Assembly (NCBI GenBank): GCA_964631945.1
Contig: CAZWAY010000005.1
Coordinates: 53,669-117,668 of the forward strand
Reading direction: 5' to 3'
DNA from: JABFRZ01 sp964631945
GTDB taxonomy: Bacteria; Planctomycetota; UBA1135; GCA-002686595
Length of the DNA: 64,000 bases
A program made the translations under genes and the position numbers. The notes beneath the pieces are model-generated. The model saw only the letters and a list, made by a program, of their open reading frames with translations, was not told the origin of the DNA and did not search any database. This document shows positions 54,649 through 63,876 of the stretch, one piece after another (positions within the stretch are counted from its first letter, which is position 1; each line of letters begins with the position of its first letter).

Positions 54649-54837
54649 GGTGAGGTTCGGTGGAGGAGACGGACGTCCGAGGGCGCGGTCCGGGGTGCGC
54701 TCGGCGAGGCCCCGGCCCGATCGAGGCCTCCGGGCGGAGGCGGAATCGGCGCGAGATCCCTCCTCGAACGAGCGCTCCTCGCGGCTTGAGGAAAGAGGCG
54801 TCTTCTCGCGCCCTCGCACCCCCCGGGGGCCTGCGGC

Positions 54838-54843
54838 TATGGT
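54838..54843 (+). promoter_or_regulatory. -10-like TATGGT before ptsI
   Basis: GCGGC-TATGGT ends 11 bases before the ATG at 54855. Confidence 0.4.
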
Positions 54844-54854
54844 GCTCGCCGAGA

Positions 54855-56630
54855 ATGGCCTTCCCGCTCCCGTCTCCGGCTCCGCGCGCCTCCCGAGGCA
54901 AGGTCCATGGGATCGCGGTCGCGCCCGGGCTCGCCCTGGGCAGCGTGCACATCGTCCTGACCGGTCCGACCGACGTGCCCACCTGGTCCGTGAAGCGCGA
55001 GGACGTGCCGTTCGAGATCGGGCGCCTGGCCTCGGCCCTGAACTCGGCCGCCGAACGGCTGGAGGAGCGCCAGCGTGCGGTGGCGCTCTCGGCCGGGCCG
55101 AAGGACGCCGAGATCTTCGCCGTGCACCGCATGATCCTGAAGGATCCGCACGCCATGAGCGAGGTCGAGCGCGCGATCTCGGAGCAGCGCATCAACGCGG
55201 AGGCAGCCGTGAAGCTGCTGATCGAGCGCTACCAGGAGCGCTTCGGCAAGCTGGATGGTGGCAACGTGCGCAACCTGGCCTCGGACGTCTCCGATCCATG
55301 GCGCTACGTGCTGAACGTGCTGCTCGAGCGCGACCGGGAGCAGGTGTTGCAGGCCGGGCAGCACGTGATCCTGGCGGCCGCCGAGCTCACTCCCGCAGTG
55401 GTCACGTTCCTCGAGCGCGAGCGTCTGCTGGCCGTGGTGGCCGAGACCGGTGGGCGCTTCTCGCACGGGGCCGTGCTCGCGCGCTCGCTCGGGCTGCCGT
55501 GCGTGGTCGGGCTCCCGAACCTGCTGGCGCGCCTGGAGCAGGGCATGCAAATGGCCGTCGACGGCGACCATGGCTCGGTCTTGCTCTCGCCCTCCGCTTC
55601 GCAGGTGAGCGAGTTCGAGGAGCGCAAGCGCCTGCTCGAGGATCGACGCGAGTCCTACCGCGCCGACGCCGCGCTCCCGGGCACGACCCTGGACGGCCGA
55701 TCCCTCTCGGTGCAGGTCAACGTGGAGAGCCTCCGCGACCTGGACACCTTCGATCAGGCGCACACCGACGGCATCGGCCTGCTGCGGACCGAGTTCCTCT
55801 ACCTCGAGCGCAACGAGTTCCCCTCCGAGGAGGAACAGTACCGCCTCTACCGCAGCGTGCTGGAGCGCATGGCCGGACGGCCCACGACCCTGAGGCTGCT
55901 CGACATCGGGGGCGACAAACCCCTGCCCTATTTCCAGACGCCTCCGGAGGCCAATCCGGCCCTGGGCTGGCGCGGGATCCGCATCACCCTGCGCTGGCGC
56001 GACCTCCTGCGCGTGCAGCTGCGCGCCCTGCTGCGGGCCAGCACGGCGGGCGACATGCGCATCCTGATGCCGATGATCAGCTCGCTGGAGGAGGTGCGCG
56101 AGGTGCACCGGCTGTTCGCGGAGGTCCGCTCCCAGCTCGGCGAGCAGGGCTACCCCACGGCCGACGACGTGCCGGTCGGGGCCATGATCGAGGTCCCTTC
56201 CGCGCTGCTGGAGATCGAGCGCATCGTGCGCGAGGTCGACTTCGTGAGCGTCGGGACCAACGACCTGGTGCAATACCTGCTCGCGGTCGACCGCGACAAC
56301 TCGTGGGTTTCCGGCCTCTACGAGCCGCACCACCCGGCCGTGATCCGGGCCCTGAAGCAGGTGGCCGACGCGGCCCTGCGCGTCGGGAAGTCGTGCTCGG
56401 TGTGCGGTGAGATGGCCAGCGATCCCGCCGTGACCGTGCTCCTGTGCGGGTTCGGCTACGACTCGGTCAGCGTGGCGCCCCAGTTCGTGCCGGTGATCAA
56501 GTACGCGATCCGCCACTCGCGTCACGCCGACCTGCTGGGACTCGCCGAGCAGGTGCTGGCGGCGGAGACGGCGCAGGACGTGCGCGGCCTGCTGGACCAA
56601 GCGACGCGCGGGATGTCCTCGGCAAGCTGA
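54855..56630 (+). CDS. ptsI: phosphoenolpyruvate-protein phosphotransferase (PTS enzyme I)
   Basis: 591 residues. Transfers phosphate from PEP to HPr. The N-terminal GIAVAPGLALGSV, the phosphorylated histidine in ETGGRFSHGAVLAR (H204), the PEP-binding DGIGLLRTEFLYL, RILMPMISSLEEV, GTNDLVQYLLAVDR and catalytic Cys in CSVCGEMASDP (C517) are complete. No HPr, EII or HPr kinase gene lies in the window, so it is an orphan here; it could serve a sugar PTS or a regulatory phosphorelay located elsewhere. Confidence 0.93.
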   Translation: MAFPLPSPAPRASRGKVHGIAVAPGLALGSVHIVLTGPTDVPTWSVKREDVPFEIGRLASALNSAAERLEERQRAVALSAGPKDAEIFAVHRMILKDPHAMSEVERAISEQRINAEAAVKLLIERYQERFGKLDGGNVRNLASDVSDPWRYVLNVLLERDREQVLQAGQHVILAAAELTPAVVTFLERERLLAVVAETGGRFSHGAVLARSLGLPCVVGLPNLLARLEQGMQMAVDGDHGSVLLSPSASQVSEFEERKRLLEDRRESYRADAALPGTTLDGRSLSVQVNVESLRDLDTFDQAHTDGIGLLRTEFLYLERNEFPSEEEQYRLYRSVLERMAGRPTTLRLLDIGGDKPLPYFQTPPEANPALGWRGIRITLRWRDLLRVQLRALLRASTAGDMRILMPMISSLEEVREVHRLFAEVRSQLGEQGYPTADDVPVGAMIEVPSALLEIERIVREVDFVSVGTNDLVQYLLAVDRDNSWVSGLYEPHHPAVIRALKQVADAALRVGKSCSVCGEMASDPAVTVLLCGFGYDSVSVAPQFVPVIKYAIRHSRHADLLGLAEQVLAAETAQDVRGLLDQATRGMSSAS

Positions 56631-56903
56631 GCTCTCTCTCCGGGCCGCAGCGCCATTCAATTTGCATCGTTCTACGGAGGGAGCGACCGTGGCGCGTTTG
56701 CGCGCTCGTCCAGGACTTCGTTCCAACATTTAGAACTTCGAAGACAAGCTCCCTATTCCGGCGCACATCCGCGCTCGCGTGGTGACGAACACGCCGAATC
56801 GCGCGGCTACTTTCGAGTGCAGGTGATCGATAGAATCCCGCGGCTGGTTCCCTCGCCTCGGTTGCACCAGGTCAGTCGTCGTCAGACCTTTCGGGGGACT
56901 CCA

Positions 56904-57653
56904 GTGGACAGCCACAAGAAAACGACGAGGGGAAGATTGCGATCCACCAAGGTCGGTTGGGGACGAGCGGACGCGCCGCGGCGCGGGCGCTGGTCCCAGC
57001 GCGAGCAGGCGCGTCTGAAGGAGCTCTACGGACTCCGGGACGACGCCCTGATCGCTCGTGAGCTCAAGCGGCCCGTGGCCAGCATCCGTCGCATGGCGGA
57101 GAAGCTCTTCACCGGACCCGTCCGGACGGGTCCGTGGACGGCGAACGAGGTCATGGAATTGCGTCGCTACCTCGGCGCGACCTCACCCGAGGTCATCGGC
57201 CGCATCCTCGGACGCCCGACCGAGGAGGTGAACGAGCGGATCTTCGATCTCGGGCGCATCAAGAAGGACGGCTCGTGGCCACGCGAGGAGCTGGCCGAGT
57301 TCAAGCGCATCTACGGCACGCGCACGGACGAGGATCTCTCGCGCATCTTCGGGCGCTCGCTGACGGAGATCGCCACGCTGGCCGAGGGGCTCGCGCTGTC
57401 CAAGGACAAGGCCTTCGTGCGCAAGCTCGCCGGCGAGGCCGCCACGCGCATGCCGCGCTGGCGGCCCGAGGAGCTCGAGATCCTGCGCCGGGACTACCCC
57501 GTTCAGTCCAACCTGGAGCTGGCACGCGCGCTCGGACGCTCGGTCAAGAGCGTGGTCTCCAAGGCGCACCACATGGGCCTCAAGAAGTCCTCCGAACGCC
57601 TGCGCACCATGGGGCGGGAGAACGTCAGTCTGCGCTACCAGGACGCGGACTGA
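56904..57653 (+). CDS. protein with four SANT/Myb-like helix-turn-helix repeats
   Basis: 249 residues from GTG 56904, with GGGGGA about 7 bases before it; an in-frame GTG at 56817 is possible. Four repeats of about 45 residues each start with a Trp (RGRWSQREQARLKELYG, TGPWTANEVMELRRYLG, DGSWPREELAEFKRIYG, MPRWRPEELEILRRDYP), followed by a second helix and an HTH-like R-(S/P)-x-x-x-(I/V) helix (for example ALGRSVKSVVSKAHHMGL). The pattern is like SANT/Myb or GcrA-type HTH units; a sequence-specific DNA-binding role is likely. The 270 bases before it are less GC-rich and may hold its control region. Confidence 0.72.
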   Translation: MDSHKKTTRGRLRSTKVGWGRADAPRRGRWSQREQARLKELYGLRDDALIARELKRPVASIRRMAEKLFTGPVRTGPWTANEVMELRRYLGATSPEVIGRILGRPTEEVNERIFDLGRIKKDGSWPREELAEFKRIYGTRTDEDLSRIFGRSLTEIATLAEGLALSKDKAFVRKLAGEAATRMPRWRPEELEILRRDYPVQSNLELARALGRSVKSVVSKAHHMGLKKSSERLRTMGRENVSLRYQDAD

Positions 57654-57687
57654 GCGCCCCGGGCCTCCGCCAATCGTCCGATGCGCA

Positions 57688-60600
57688 TCACCCGATGCGT
57701 TCGGCGTGCAGCGTACAGGCCCCCAGGTGCTCCTCCACGCGCCCGTGGATCCGGAACGGCCCGCGGCCGATCAGGCGGTGCCCATCGCGCGCGTAGACCG
57801 GTGGGAAGACCACCACCTCGGCAATGCCGCTCTCGTCCTCGAGCGTGAGGAAGCGCATCCAACCGCCCGCGCTCGTGCGCACCGGACGCGAGGCGGCCAG
57901 CCAGCCGACGAGCTGCACGCGCTCGCCGCGCCGGTGTGCGAGTTCGGCGCAGGGCAGACTCGCACCGTGCTCGTCGCGCGCGAGGCAGGGGAAGAGCGTG
58001 GTCGGATGGGCACATACGGTGAGTCCGAGCAGCTCGAGTTCGAGCCGCCCCCGTCGCACGGGATCGAACTCGGGCAAGGCCGGCAAGGCCAGGGCCGACG
58101 GGGGCGGAGCGGGGAAGAGCGGCGTGCTCTCGCCCGGGCGGAGGCGTCGGGCGTCGGGCGCGAGCGCGGGCCGTGACCAGCCGCTCGCACGCTCGCGCGC
58201 GGCGGGGGACGTGCGGCAGGCGGCCAGCGCGCGCGCGTCCAGGCCGCTTGGCGGTCGGCGCGCGGGCGAACTCAACAGGTGCAGGCGCAGCAGCATCTCG
58301 GGTCGCGTGCGATCGAACGCATCCAGCGCCCCGCACAGGATCAGGCGCTCGCTCTCGTCGGCGCGCGCGCCCGAGCGCTCCACGAAGTCGGGCAGCGAGA
58401 GATAGGGGCCGCCGCGCTCCCGCTCGGCCAGCAACGCCTGGCGCGTGGCTTCCGACAGGCCCTTGACGCGCTCGAGCCCGACGCGGAGGGCGGGCGTGCC
58501 GTCGCGCCCACCGCGCTCCAGGGTGAAGCCCGTATCGCTGCGGTTCACGTCCGGCGGCAGGATCGGGACGCCCAGCCGGCGCGCCTCCTCGACGTAGACG
58601 CGCGCGTCGTAGTAGCCGGTCTGGCTGTTCAGGAAGGCCGTGAGGAACTCGGCCGGATGGTGCGCTTTCAGGTACGCCGTGCGGTAGGCGATGCGCCCGT
58701 AGGTGACCGCGTGCGCCTTGCAGAAGCCGAAGGCCGAGAAGTTGGCGACCAACTCCCAGACGCGCTCGGCGTCGCACCGGGCGATGCGCTCGCCCTCGCA
58801 GGCCGCCAGGAAGCGCGCGCGCAGCTCGATCAGCTCGGGCCCACGTCTCTTCGCCAGCGCGCGGCGCAAGAGGTCGGCCTCGGAGAGCTCGAAGCCGGCC
58901 AGCAGCACCACGACCTGCATCACGTCCTCCTGGTACAGCATCACGCCCTGCGTCTCCGCCAGCAGCTCCTCCAGGCGCGGGTGCGGCGCATGCGGCGGCT
59001 CGAGCCCGCGGAAGCGGCGGATGAAGGCGTCCTTCATGCCCGAGCCGGCCGGACCGGGTCGGATCAGCGCCACGGCCTGGATCACGGCGTCCATCGTGCG
59101 CGCGCCGGTCTGCTGCAGCAGGTTGCGCATGCCCGGCGACTCGATCTGGAAGCAGCCGAGCGTGGCCCCGCGCTCGAGCAGCGCGCCGGTACGCTCGTCG
59201 TCCTCGGGGATGCGCGCCAGTTCCGCGTGGCTCAGCCCCAGCGCGCGCAGGCAATCGTCGACCACCGTCAGCGCGCGGTTGCCGAGCAGATCCATCTTCA
59301 CCAGGCCGATGGCCTCGACGCCGTCCTTGTCGAGCTGCGTCACGATCACGCCCTTGGCGGCGCGCTGGCAGGCGACGAAGTCCGTGATCGGCCCGGGCGT
59401 CACCACCACCCCGCCCGGGTGCAGGCCGAGGTGGCGCGGGCAGTCGAGCAGCGCGCTCGCCATGCGCAGCACGAAGGCATGGCGCGGATCCTCGAAGGGG
59501 AAGCCGCGGCACTCGGGCGTGGCCGCGAGGGTGCGTGCGATGGGATCGTGCGCGAGCGCGGGCGGTAGCGCGTGTAGCAGCGGCGTGTCGTCCCGCGCGC
59601 GCTCGCCCTCCCGTCCCTCTTCCTCTTCTTCTTCCGAGCCATCCGGCACCTCGCCCGTCCCGGCCTCGGCCGCGCCGAGCTCCGCGCCCATGCCCGGCAG
59701 CCGGCGCGACCAGCGGTTGACCTCGACCGGCGCCAGGCCCTCGGCCAGCGCCACCGCGCGGAAGGCCGCGCGCATGCCGAAGGTCGAGAGCGTGGCGATC
59801 ATGGCCGTGCGCTCGAGGCCGAAGGCCGTGCCGACCTCGGCCAGTACCTCGTCGCGCCGCCGCCAGCAGAAGTCGAGATCGATGTCGGGCCGGTCCTTGC
59901 GCGCGGGATTGAGGAAGCGCTCGAACGGCAGGCGGTAGCGCAGCGGGTCGGCGTCGGTCAGCTCGAGGCAGTACGCCACCAGGCTGTCGGCCGCCGAGCC
60001 GCGCCCGACGCTCGGGATGCCGCGCGCGCGCGCGAAGTCGGCGATCTTCTTCACCAGCAGGAAGTAGGGCGCGAAGCCGAGCCCCTCGATCGCCGCCAGC
60101 TCGTGCTCGAGGCGCCGCACCACCTCCGGCCGCAGCGGCGTGTAGCGCTTGCGCGCGCCGTCGAAGGCCAGCGCGCACAGCGCCGAGTAGGGCGTCTCGT
60201 GCCCCTCCAGCTCGATCGAGGGGAAGAGCACGCCGCCGAGCGGCGGCACGTAGCGGCACGCCTCGGCGATCTCGAGCGTGCGCGCGAGCAGGCCGAGGAC
60301 GCCCTTCTTGCTCGCGCGGAACGGCCCCCGACACTCCGGCAACCCGGCGTAGAGCGTGGCCATCTCCGCGCTCCCGAGCAGGTGCGCGGGCTCCTCGGCC
60401 AGCCATTCGCGTGCGAGGTCGCAGCGCAGCGCGTTGTGCTTGATCGCGGCGCGCACGCGGTGCGCCGCGTAATCCGCCGCGCGCGCGCAGTGCACGTCCG
60501 GCACGGCCAGCGTGGCGAGCCGCGCGGCGCGCGCGCACGCCAGCAGCTCCTGGGCCGGGACCGCGCGCGCGGGCGGGGGCACCTTGGGCGCCGGGAGCAG

Positions 60601-61167
60601 CGCCACGCGCTCGGCCGGGTCGAGCGGACGTGCGCTGCGCGTGCGCGCGACGGATCGTCGCGCGAGCGCGGCCGGCGACACGGCGACGAACAGCCGCCGC
60701 GCGGGCACGCGCCCGGCCAGCGCGAGCGCGAGCCGCGGGTGATCGACGAGCAGGAACAGTCCCTCCTGGAAGCGCTCGACCGCCGCGACGAGCTCGAAGT
60801 GCTCGGGCGCGAGCCCGCGCTCGTGCTCCGCGCGATCTCCGGGATCGCCACCGAGCTGGCGCGCCGAGACCAGCTTGCACAGGTTGCGGTAGCCCTGGGC
60901 GTCGCTCGCCAGCGCGATCACGCGTCCGGGACGTCCGCTCGGATCGCTGAGCTCCGCGCCGAGGATCGGGCGCACGCGCGCCGTGTTCGCTCCGCCGTCC
61001 AGGCGCTCGGCCGCCTTCAGGAAGTCCACCGAGCCGCCGAGCGTGTCCACGTCGGTGAGCGCCAGCGCGGGCAGAGCGAGCTCCGCCGCGCGCGCGAGCA
61101 GCGCCGCGGGGGGATCGACGCCGGTCAGCAGGGAATGCCAGCCGTGGCTGCGCAGGGGGACGTACAT
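57688..61167 (-). CDS. DnaE-type DNA polymerase (DnaE2/ImuC-like, error-prone class)
   Basis: 1159 residues. The N-terminal PHP-like domain is degenerate (LRSHGWHSLL in place of LHxHSxYSLL). The polymerase core shows VGRGSAADSLVAYCLELTDADPL, the catalytic PDIDLDF (about 426-432), the third Asp region VTQLDKDGVEAIGLVKMDLLGN, and YQEDVMQVV. The HhH and OB domains end the protein (VQLVGWLAAS ... FLTLEDESGIAEVVVF); the longer tau-binding C terminus of replicative DnaE is missing, which favours the DnaE2/ImuC branch. An acidic insertion (run of Glu, about residue 515-525) is unusual. Control is likely damage-linked: the 17-base element at 61199-61215 also precedes the Y-family polymerase gene. Confidence 0.88.
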   Translation of the reverse strand: MYVPLRSHGWHSLLTGVDPPAALLARAAELALPALALTDVDTLGGSVDFLKAAERLDGGANTARVRPILGAELSDPSGRPGRVIALASDAQGYRNLCKLVSARQLGGDPGDRAEHERGLAPEHFELVAAVERFQEGLFLLVDHPRLALALAGRVPARRLFVAVSPAALARRSVARTRSARPLDPAERVALLPAPKVPPPARAVPAQELLACARAARLATLAVPDVHCARAADYAAHRVRAAIKHNALRCDLAREWLAEEPAHLLGSAEMATLYAGLPECRGPFRASKKGVLGLLARTLEIAEACRYVPPLGGVLFPSIELEGHETPYSALCALAFDGARKRYTPLRPEVVRRLEHELAAIEGLGFAPYFLLVKKIADFARARGIPSVGRGSAADSLVAYCLELTDADPLRYRLPFERFLNPARKDRPDIDLDFCWRRRDEVLAEVGTAFGLERTAMIATLSTFGMRAAFRAVALAEGLAPVEVNRWSRRLPGMGAELGAAEAGTGEVPDGSEEEEEEGREGERARDDTPLLHALPPALAHDPIARTLAATPECRGFPFEDPRHAFVLRMASALLDCPRHLGLHPGGVVVTPGPITDFVACQRAAKGVIVTQLDKDGVEAIGLVKMDLLGNRALTVVDDCLRALGLSHAELARIPEDDERTGALLERGATLGCFQIESPGMRNLLQQTGARTMDAVIQAVALIRPGPAGSGMKDAFIRRFRGLEPPHAPHPRLEELLAETQGVMLYQEDVMQVVVLLAGFELSEADLLRRALAKRRGPELIELRARFLAACEGERIARCDAERVWELVANFSAFGFCKAHAVTYGRIAYRTAYLKAHHPAEFLTAFLNSQTGYYDARVYVEEARRLGVPILPPDVNRSDTGFTLERGGRDGTPALRVGLERVKGLSEATRQALLAERERGGPYLSLPDFVERSGARADESERLILCGALDAFDRTRPEMLLRLHLLSSPARRPPSGLDARALAACRTSPAARERASGWSRPALAPDARRLRPGESTPLFPAPPPSALALPALPEFDPVRRGRLELELLGLTVCAHPTTLFPCLARDEHGASLPCAELAHRRGERVQLVGWLAASRPVRTSAGGWMRFLTLEDESGIAEVVVFPPVYARDGHRLIGRGPFRIHGRVEEHLGACTLHAERIG

Positions 61168-61198
61168 GGGCGCTCGATGACGCCCCCCACGGCCCGGA

Positions 61199-61215
61199 CC
61201 CTAACAAAAGGCGAA
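61199..61215 (-). promoter_or_regulatory. shared element upstream of dnaE-type gene (SOS-like box)
   Basis: Plus-strand CCCTAACA-N-A-N-GGCGAA, 31 bases upstream of the ATG. Read on the coding strand it is TTCGCC-N-T-N-TGTTAGGG and contains TAGGGT, a -10-like hexamer. The same 15 fixed bases precede the Y-family polymerase gene. Confidence 0.6.
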
Positions 61216-61314
61216 TCCGCCGTCCAGTTCTCCGGCGCGGTTCGCCGCGGTGGACGCCGCCCGTCCGCACCCCCAGAATGCCCGCCTTCCATTTCCCCCG
61301 ACGAACGAGCATCC

Positions 61315-61449
61315 ATGGGCAGAGGCGACAAGAAGACGCGGCGCGGCAAGATCTCGAATGGCACCTTCGGCAAACGCCGCCCGCGCCTGCGCAACGTGAA
61401 GTCGGCCGCCAAGAAGGCTGCCAAGGCCGGCAAGCCGGCCCCCAAGTAG
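61315..61449 (+). CDS. 30S ribosomal protein THX (bTHX)
   Basis: 44 residues beginning MGRGDKKTRRGKI and ending in Lys/Ala-rich sequence. The opening GRGDKKTRRGKISNGTFGK matches the small basic THX protein that sits in the head of the 30S subunit in Thermus and in many Bacteroidota and Planctomycetota. The gene is monocistronic between the polymerase gene and a TerB/DUF697 gene. Confidence 0.9.
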   Translation: MGRGDKKTRRGKISNGTFGKRRPRLRNVKSAAKKAAKAGKPAPK

Positions 61450-61495
61450 TTCCCCGCGCGGGGGCGCCCCGCCTCGCCCGCCCGACTTCCGGCGT

Positions 61496-62416
61496 TCAGA
61501 CGCCCAGCAGACCGCGCAGCGCGCCGAGGTCTGCGTGGCGTGCGCTGGCCGCGATCTCGGCCGCGTGCCGGGGTTCGAGTTCGCGCGCGCGACCGAGCAG
61601 CTCGGCGAAGAGCTGCTTGAGCTCGCTGCCCGAGAGCGTGCGCCCGCCCGCGTAGTAGCGCTTGGCCGCGTGCCCGAGCGCGTAGGTGGTCGCGAACGAG
61701 AAGCCCGCGCCCGTCGCGCCGCGCGCCAGTCCGCCGAGCAGGCCGCCCGCCGCGCGCCCGAACAGGCCACCGACGAGCTGGCGCGCGAAGCCCTCGATCA
61801 GCTGCGAGGCCAGGCCCACGCCGGCCACACCCAGGAAGTCCTGCACGTGCCCGCGGTCGAGCTCGAACCCGTGGCGCTTCCCGATCTGGTACACCAGGCG
61901 CATCTGCAGCGGCAGGATCGCGAGCGTCGCCAGGCGCTGCGGCAGGAGCTCGAGCCCGCCGCACAGGATCGCCTGGCGCAGGATCAGCGCGTCGAGCTCG
62001 GCCTCGCCCGTCGGCCCCGCGGCGGACGTCGTGCCGCTCAGCGGCGCGTCCGCGAGCGCATCCGCCTCGCGCCGGAAGCGCTCGGTACTCGTGCTCGACA
62101 GTCCGAGCGCGCGCGCCAGCTCGTCCAGGAACGCGCGCTCTGCCTCGTTCGTCGCGCCGTCCGCGCCGCACACGCAGGTCGCGAGCTCGTGGGCCAGTTC
62201 GCGCGCCGCCGGCGAGGTCAACTCGTGAGCGCTCTGCGCGAGCCCGCGCCGTCCGTCCTCGACCTCGCTCCACAGCGTCTCGACGTCCAGCCCCTCGCTC
62301 CCGATGCGCCCGAGCGCGGCGTGGATGGCGGTCTTCTCGCGCTCGTCACGGGTCCCGTCGGCGCGCGCGGCGAGCAGCGCGATGGTCAGCAAGGCTCGCG
62401 AGTTCTGCGTGTCCAT
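61496..62416 (-). CDS. TerB-like / DUF697 protein
   Basis: 306 residues from ATG 62416, chosen because TACAGT ends 6 bases upstream; ATG 62437 would add 7 residues. The N-terminal half has two TerB-like acidic helical units (IALLAARADGTRDEREKTAI, CVCGADGATNEAERAFLDELARALG), with Asp/Glu pairs of the kind proposed to bind metal. The C-terminal half is DUF697-like (RLVYQIGKRHGFELDRGHVQDFLG ... GLFGRAAGGLLGGLARGATGAGFSFATTYALGHAAKRYY), a membrane-associating Gly/Ala-rich region. Such proteins are linked to stress or tellurite-type responses; the exact function is unknown. Confidence 0.75.
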   Translation of the reverse strand: MDTQNSRALLTIALLAARADGTRDEREKTAIHAALGRIGSEGLDVETLWSEVEDGRRGLAQSAHELTSPAARELAHELATCVCGADGATNEAERAFLDELARALGLSSTSTERFRREADALADAPLSGTTSAAGPTGEAELDALILRQAILCGGLELLPQRLATLAILPLQMRLVYQIGKRHGFELDRGHVQDFLGVAGVGLASQLIEGFARQLVGGLFGRAAGGLLGGLARGATGAGFSFATTYALGHAAKRYYAGGRTLSGSELKQLFAELLGRARELEPRHAAEIAASARHADLGALRGLLGV

Positions 62417-62422
62417 GCCGTG

Positions 62423-62428
62423 ACTGTA
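62423..62428 (-). promoter_or_regulatory. -10-like TACAGT before TerB/DUF697 gene
   Basis: On the minus strand AGA-TACAGT ends 6 bases before the ATG at 62416. Confidence 0.35.
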
Positions 62429-62481
62429 TCTTTCCATGCGCACGGGACGAGGGCCATGACCACGCGCACCGAGGACGCCCG

Positions 62482-63852
62482 TCACTGATTCAGCGACGGC
62501 GTGCGCAGCCGGAAGCCGTCGGGGCGCAGCGGGTGGCTTTGCGCGAGCGGCGTGCTCGTGCCGCGCAGGATGCGGCCGAAGCCGAGCTTCGCGCGCAATT
62601 CGTCGAGGGCGTGGTCGAGGCGGCGGTGGCGGTCGGCGCGGCTGGCGTCGTGCGTCGCGGGCCCGGGGCAGTCGTGGGCGAGCTCGTCCGCGCCCGAGAA
62701 GAGTTGCCCCTGCCAGCCGGGCGCGCGCGCCAGGCCGTGGAAGGCGATCCCGAGGCGCTTCAGCAGCGCGCGCTTCCTCGGCAGCGTGCGGTAGAGCGCG
62801 AGCGCGGCGCGCCACAGCTCGTCGGTCGCGTCGCTGGGCGCGCTCAGGGCGCGCCGGCGCTGGGCCGCCAGGCCCTCCTCCGACCACGCGCCCGGGCGCG
62901 GGTTCGTGTCGACCCAGCGCACGCGCACCTCGAGCGTGCGCGCCTGCACGCCGAGCGCGCGCAGGCGCTGCGCGCCGCGCTCGACCAGGTACGAGAGCAT
63001 CGCCTCGACCACCTCCGGGCGGCCCTCCTCGGGCTCGAAGGTGGTCTCGCGCGAGAGCGACTTCGGCGGGCGCGCCAGCAGCGCGCCGTCCTCGCCGAGC
63101 GCGTGCGTGGCCTCGACCGGGGCCTCGTCGCGGCCGTGGGCGCGCTCGAACAGCACGAGTCCGGCGCTGCCGAAGGCGGTGAAGAGCACCTCGCGCGAGA
63201 GCAGGCGCAGCTCGCACACTCGCCGCAGCGCGAAGCGCTCGAGCGCGGCGCCCGTGGCGTGCCCGACGCCGGGCAGGTGCTCGAGCGGCAGCGCGCCCAC
63301 GAAGGCGAGCTCGTGCCCGGGCAGGACCTCGCACACGCCGGCGGGCTTGGCGAGCTTGCCCGCCAGGCGCGCCACGAGCCGGTTCGAGCCCACGCCGACG
63401 GTGAGCGCGAGGCGTGTGTGCGCCTTCACTGCGCGCTGGATCGCCAGCGCGGCGTCGAAGGCCGCGCCGAAGAGCCGCGCGCTGCCCGTCAGATCGAGGT
63501 AGAAGTCGTCGATCGAGGCGACCTCGACACGCGGCGTGAAGCCCAGCAGGACGCGCGTGGCCTCGTCGCGCAGGCGGTTGGCGGCCTGCGAATCGCCGTC
63601 GCGGAACAGCGCGCGTGGACAGCGGCGCTTCGCCTCCGAGAGGTGCATGCCCGCGCGCACGCCGAAGGCGCGCGCCTCGTAGGAGCACGACATCACCAGG
63701 TTGCGCGAGGTGGGCGCGCCGCCGACGACCACCGGCTTGCCGACCAGCTCCGGGTGCAGCGCCTGCTCGACGGACGCCAGGAAGGCGTCCACGTCGAGGT
63801 GCAGGATGCGGCGCGTGGTGCGCGGGAGGAGGGCGTCGCGATGGGGGGGCAC
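62482..63852 (-). CDS. dinB: Y-family DNA polymerase (Pol IV-like)
   Basis: 456 residues from GTG 63852. Translesion polymerase. Active-site segments are ILHLDVDAFLASVEQAL, the metal Asp pair in VASIDDFYLDLTGSARLFG, the YEARAFGVRAGM finger motif, and the HhH LEHLPGVGHATGAALERF. The little-finger domain and an extended C-terminal tail (about 390-456, with GQLFSGADELAHDCPG) are present. The GQLFS phrase resembles a beta-clamp-binding motif (QLFS). The bases 25-41 upstream repeat the element before the DnaE-type polymerase gene, so the two polymerases are probably co-regulated as in imuB/dnaE2 mutasomes. Confidence 0.9.
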   Translation of the reverse strand: MPPHRDALLPRTTRRILHLDVDAFLASVEQALHPELVGKPVVVGGAPTSRNLVMSCSYEARAFGVRAGMHLSEAKRRCPRALFRDGDSQAANRLRDEATRVLLGFTPRVEVASIDDFYLDLTGSARLFGAAFDAALAIQRAVKAHTRLALTVGVGSNRLVARLAGKLAKPAGVCEVLPGHELAFVGALPLEHLPGVGHATGAALERFALRRVCELRLLSREVLFTAFGSAGLVLFERAHGRDEAPVEATHALGEDGALLARPPKSLSRETTFEPEEGRPEVVEAMLSYLVERGAQRLRALGVQARTLEVRVRWVDTNPRPGAWSEEGLAAQRRRALSAPSDATDELWRAALALYRTLPRKRALLKRLGIAFHGLARAPGWQGQLFSGADELAHDCPGPATHDASRADRHRRLDHALDELRAKLGFGRILRGTSTPLAQSHPLRPDGFRLRTPSLNQ

Positions 63853-63876
63853 GCTCGGGATCCTCGCTGGCCGAAA

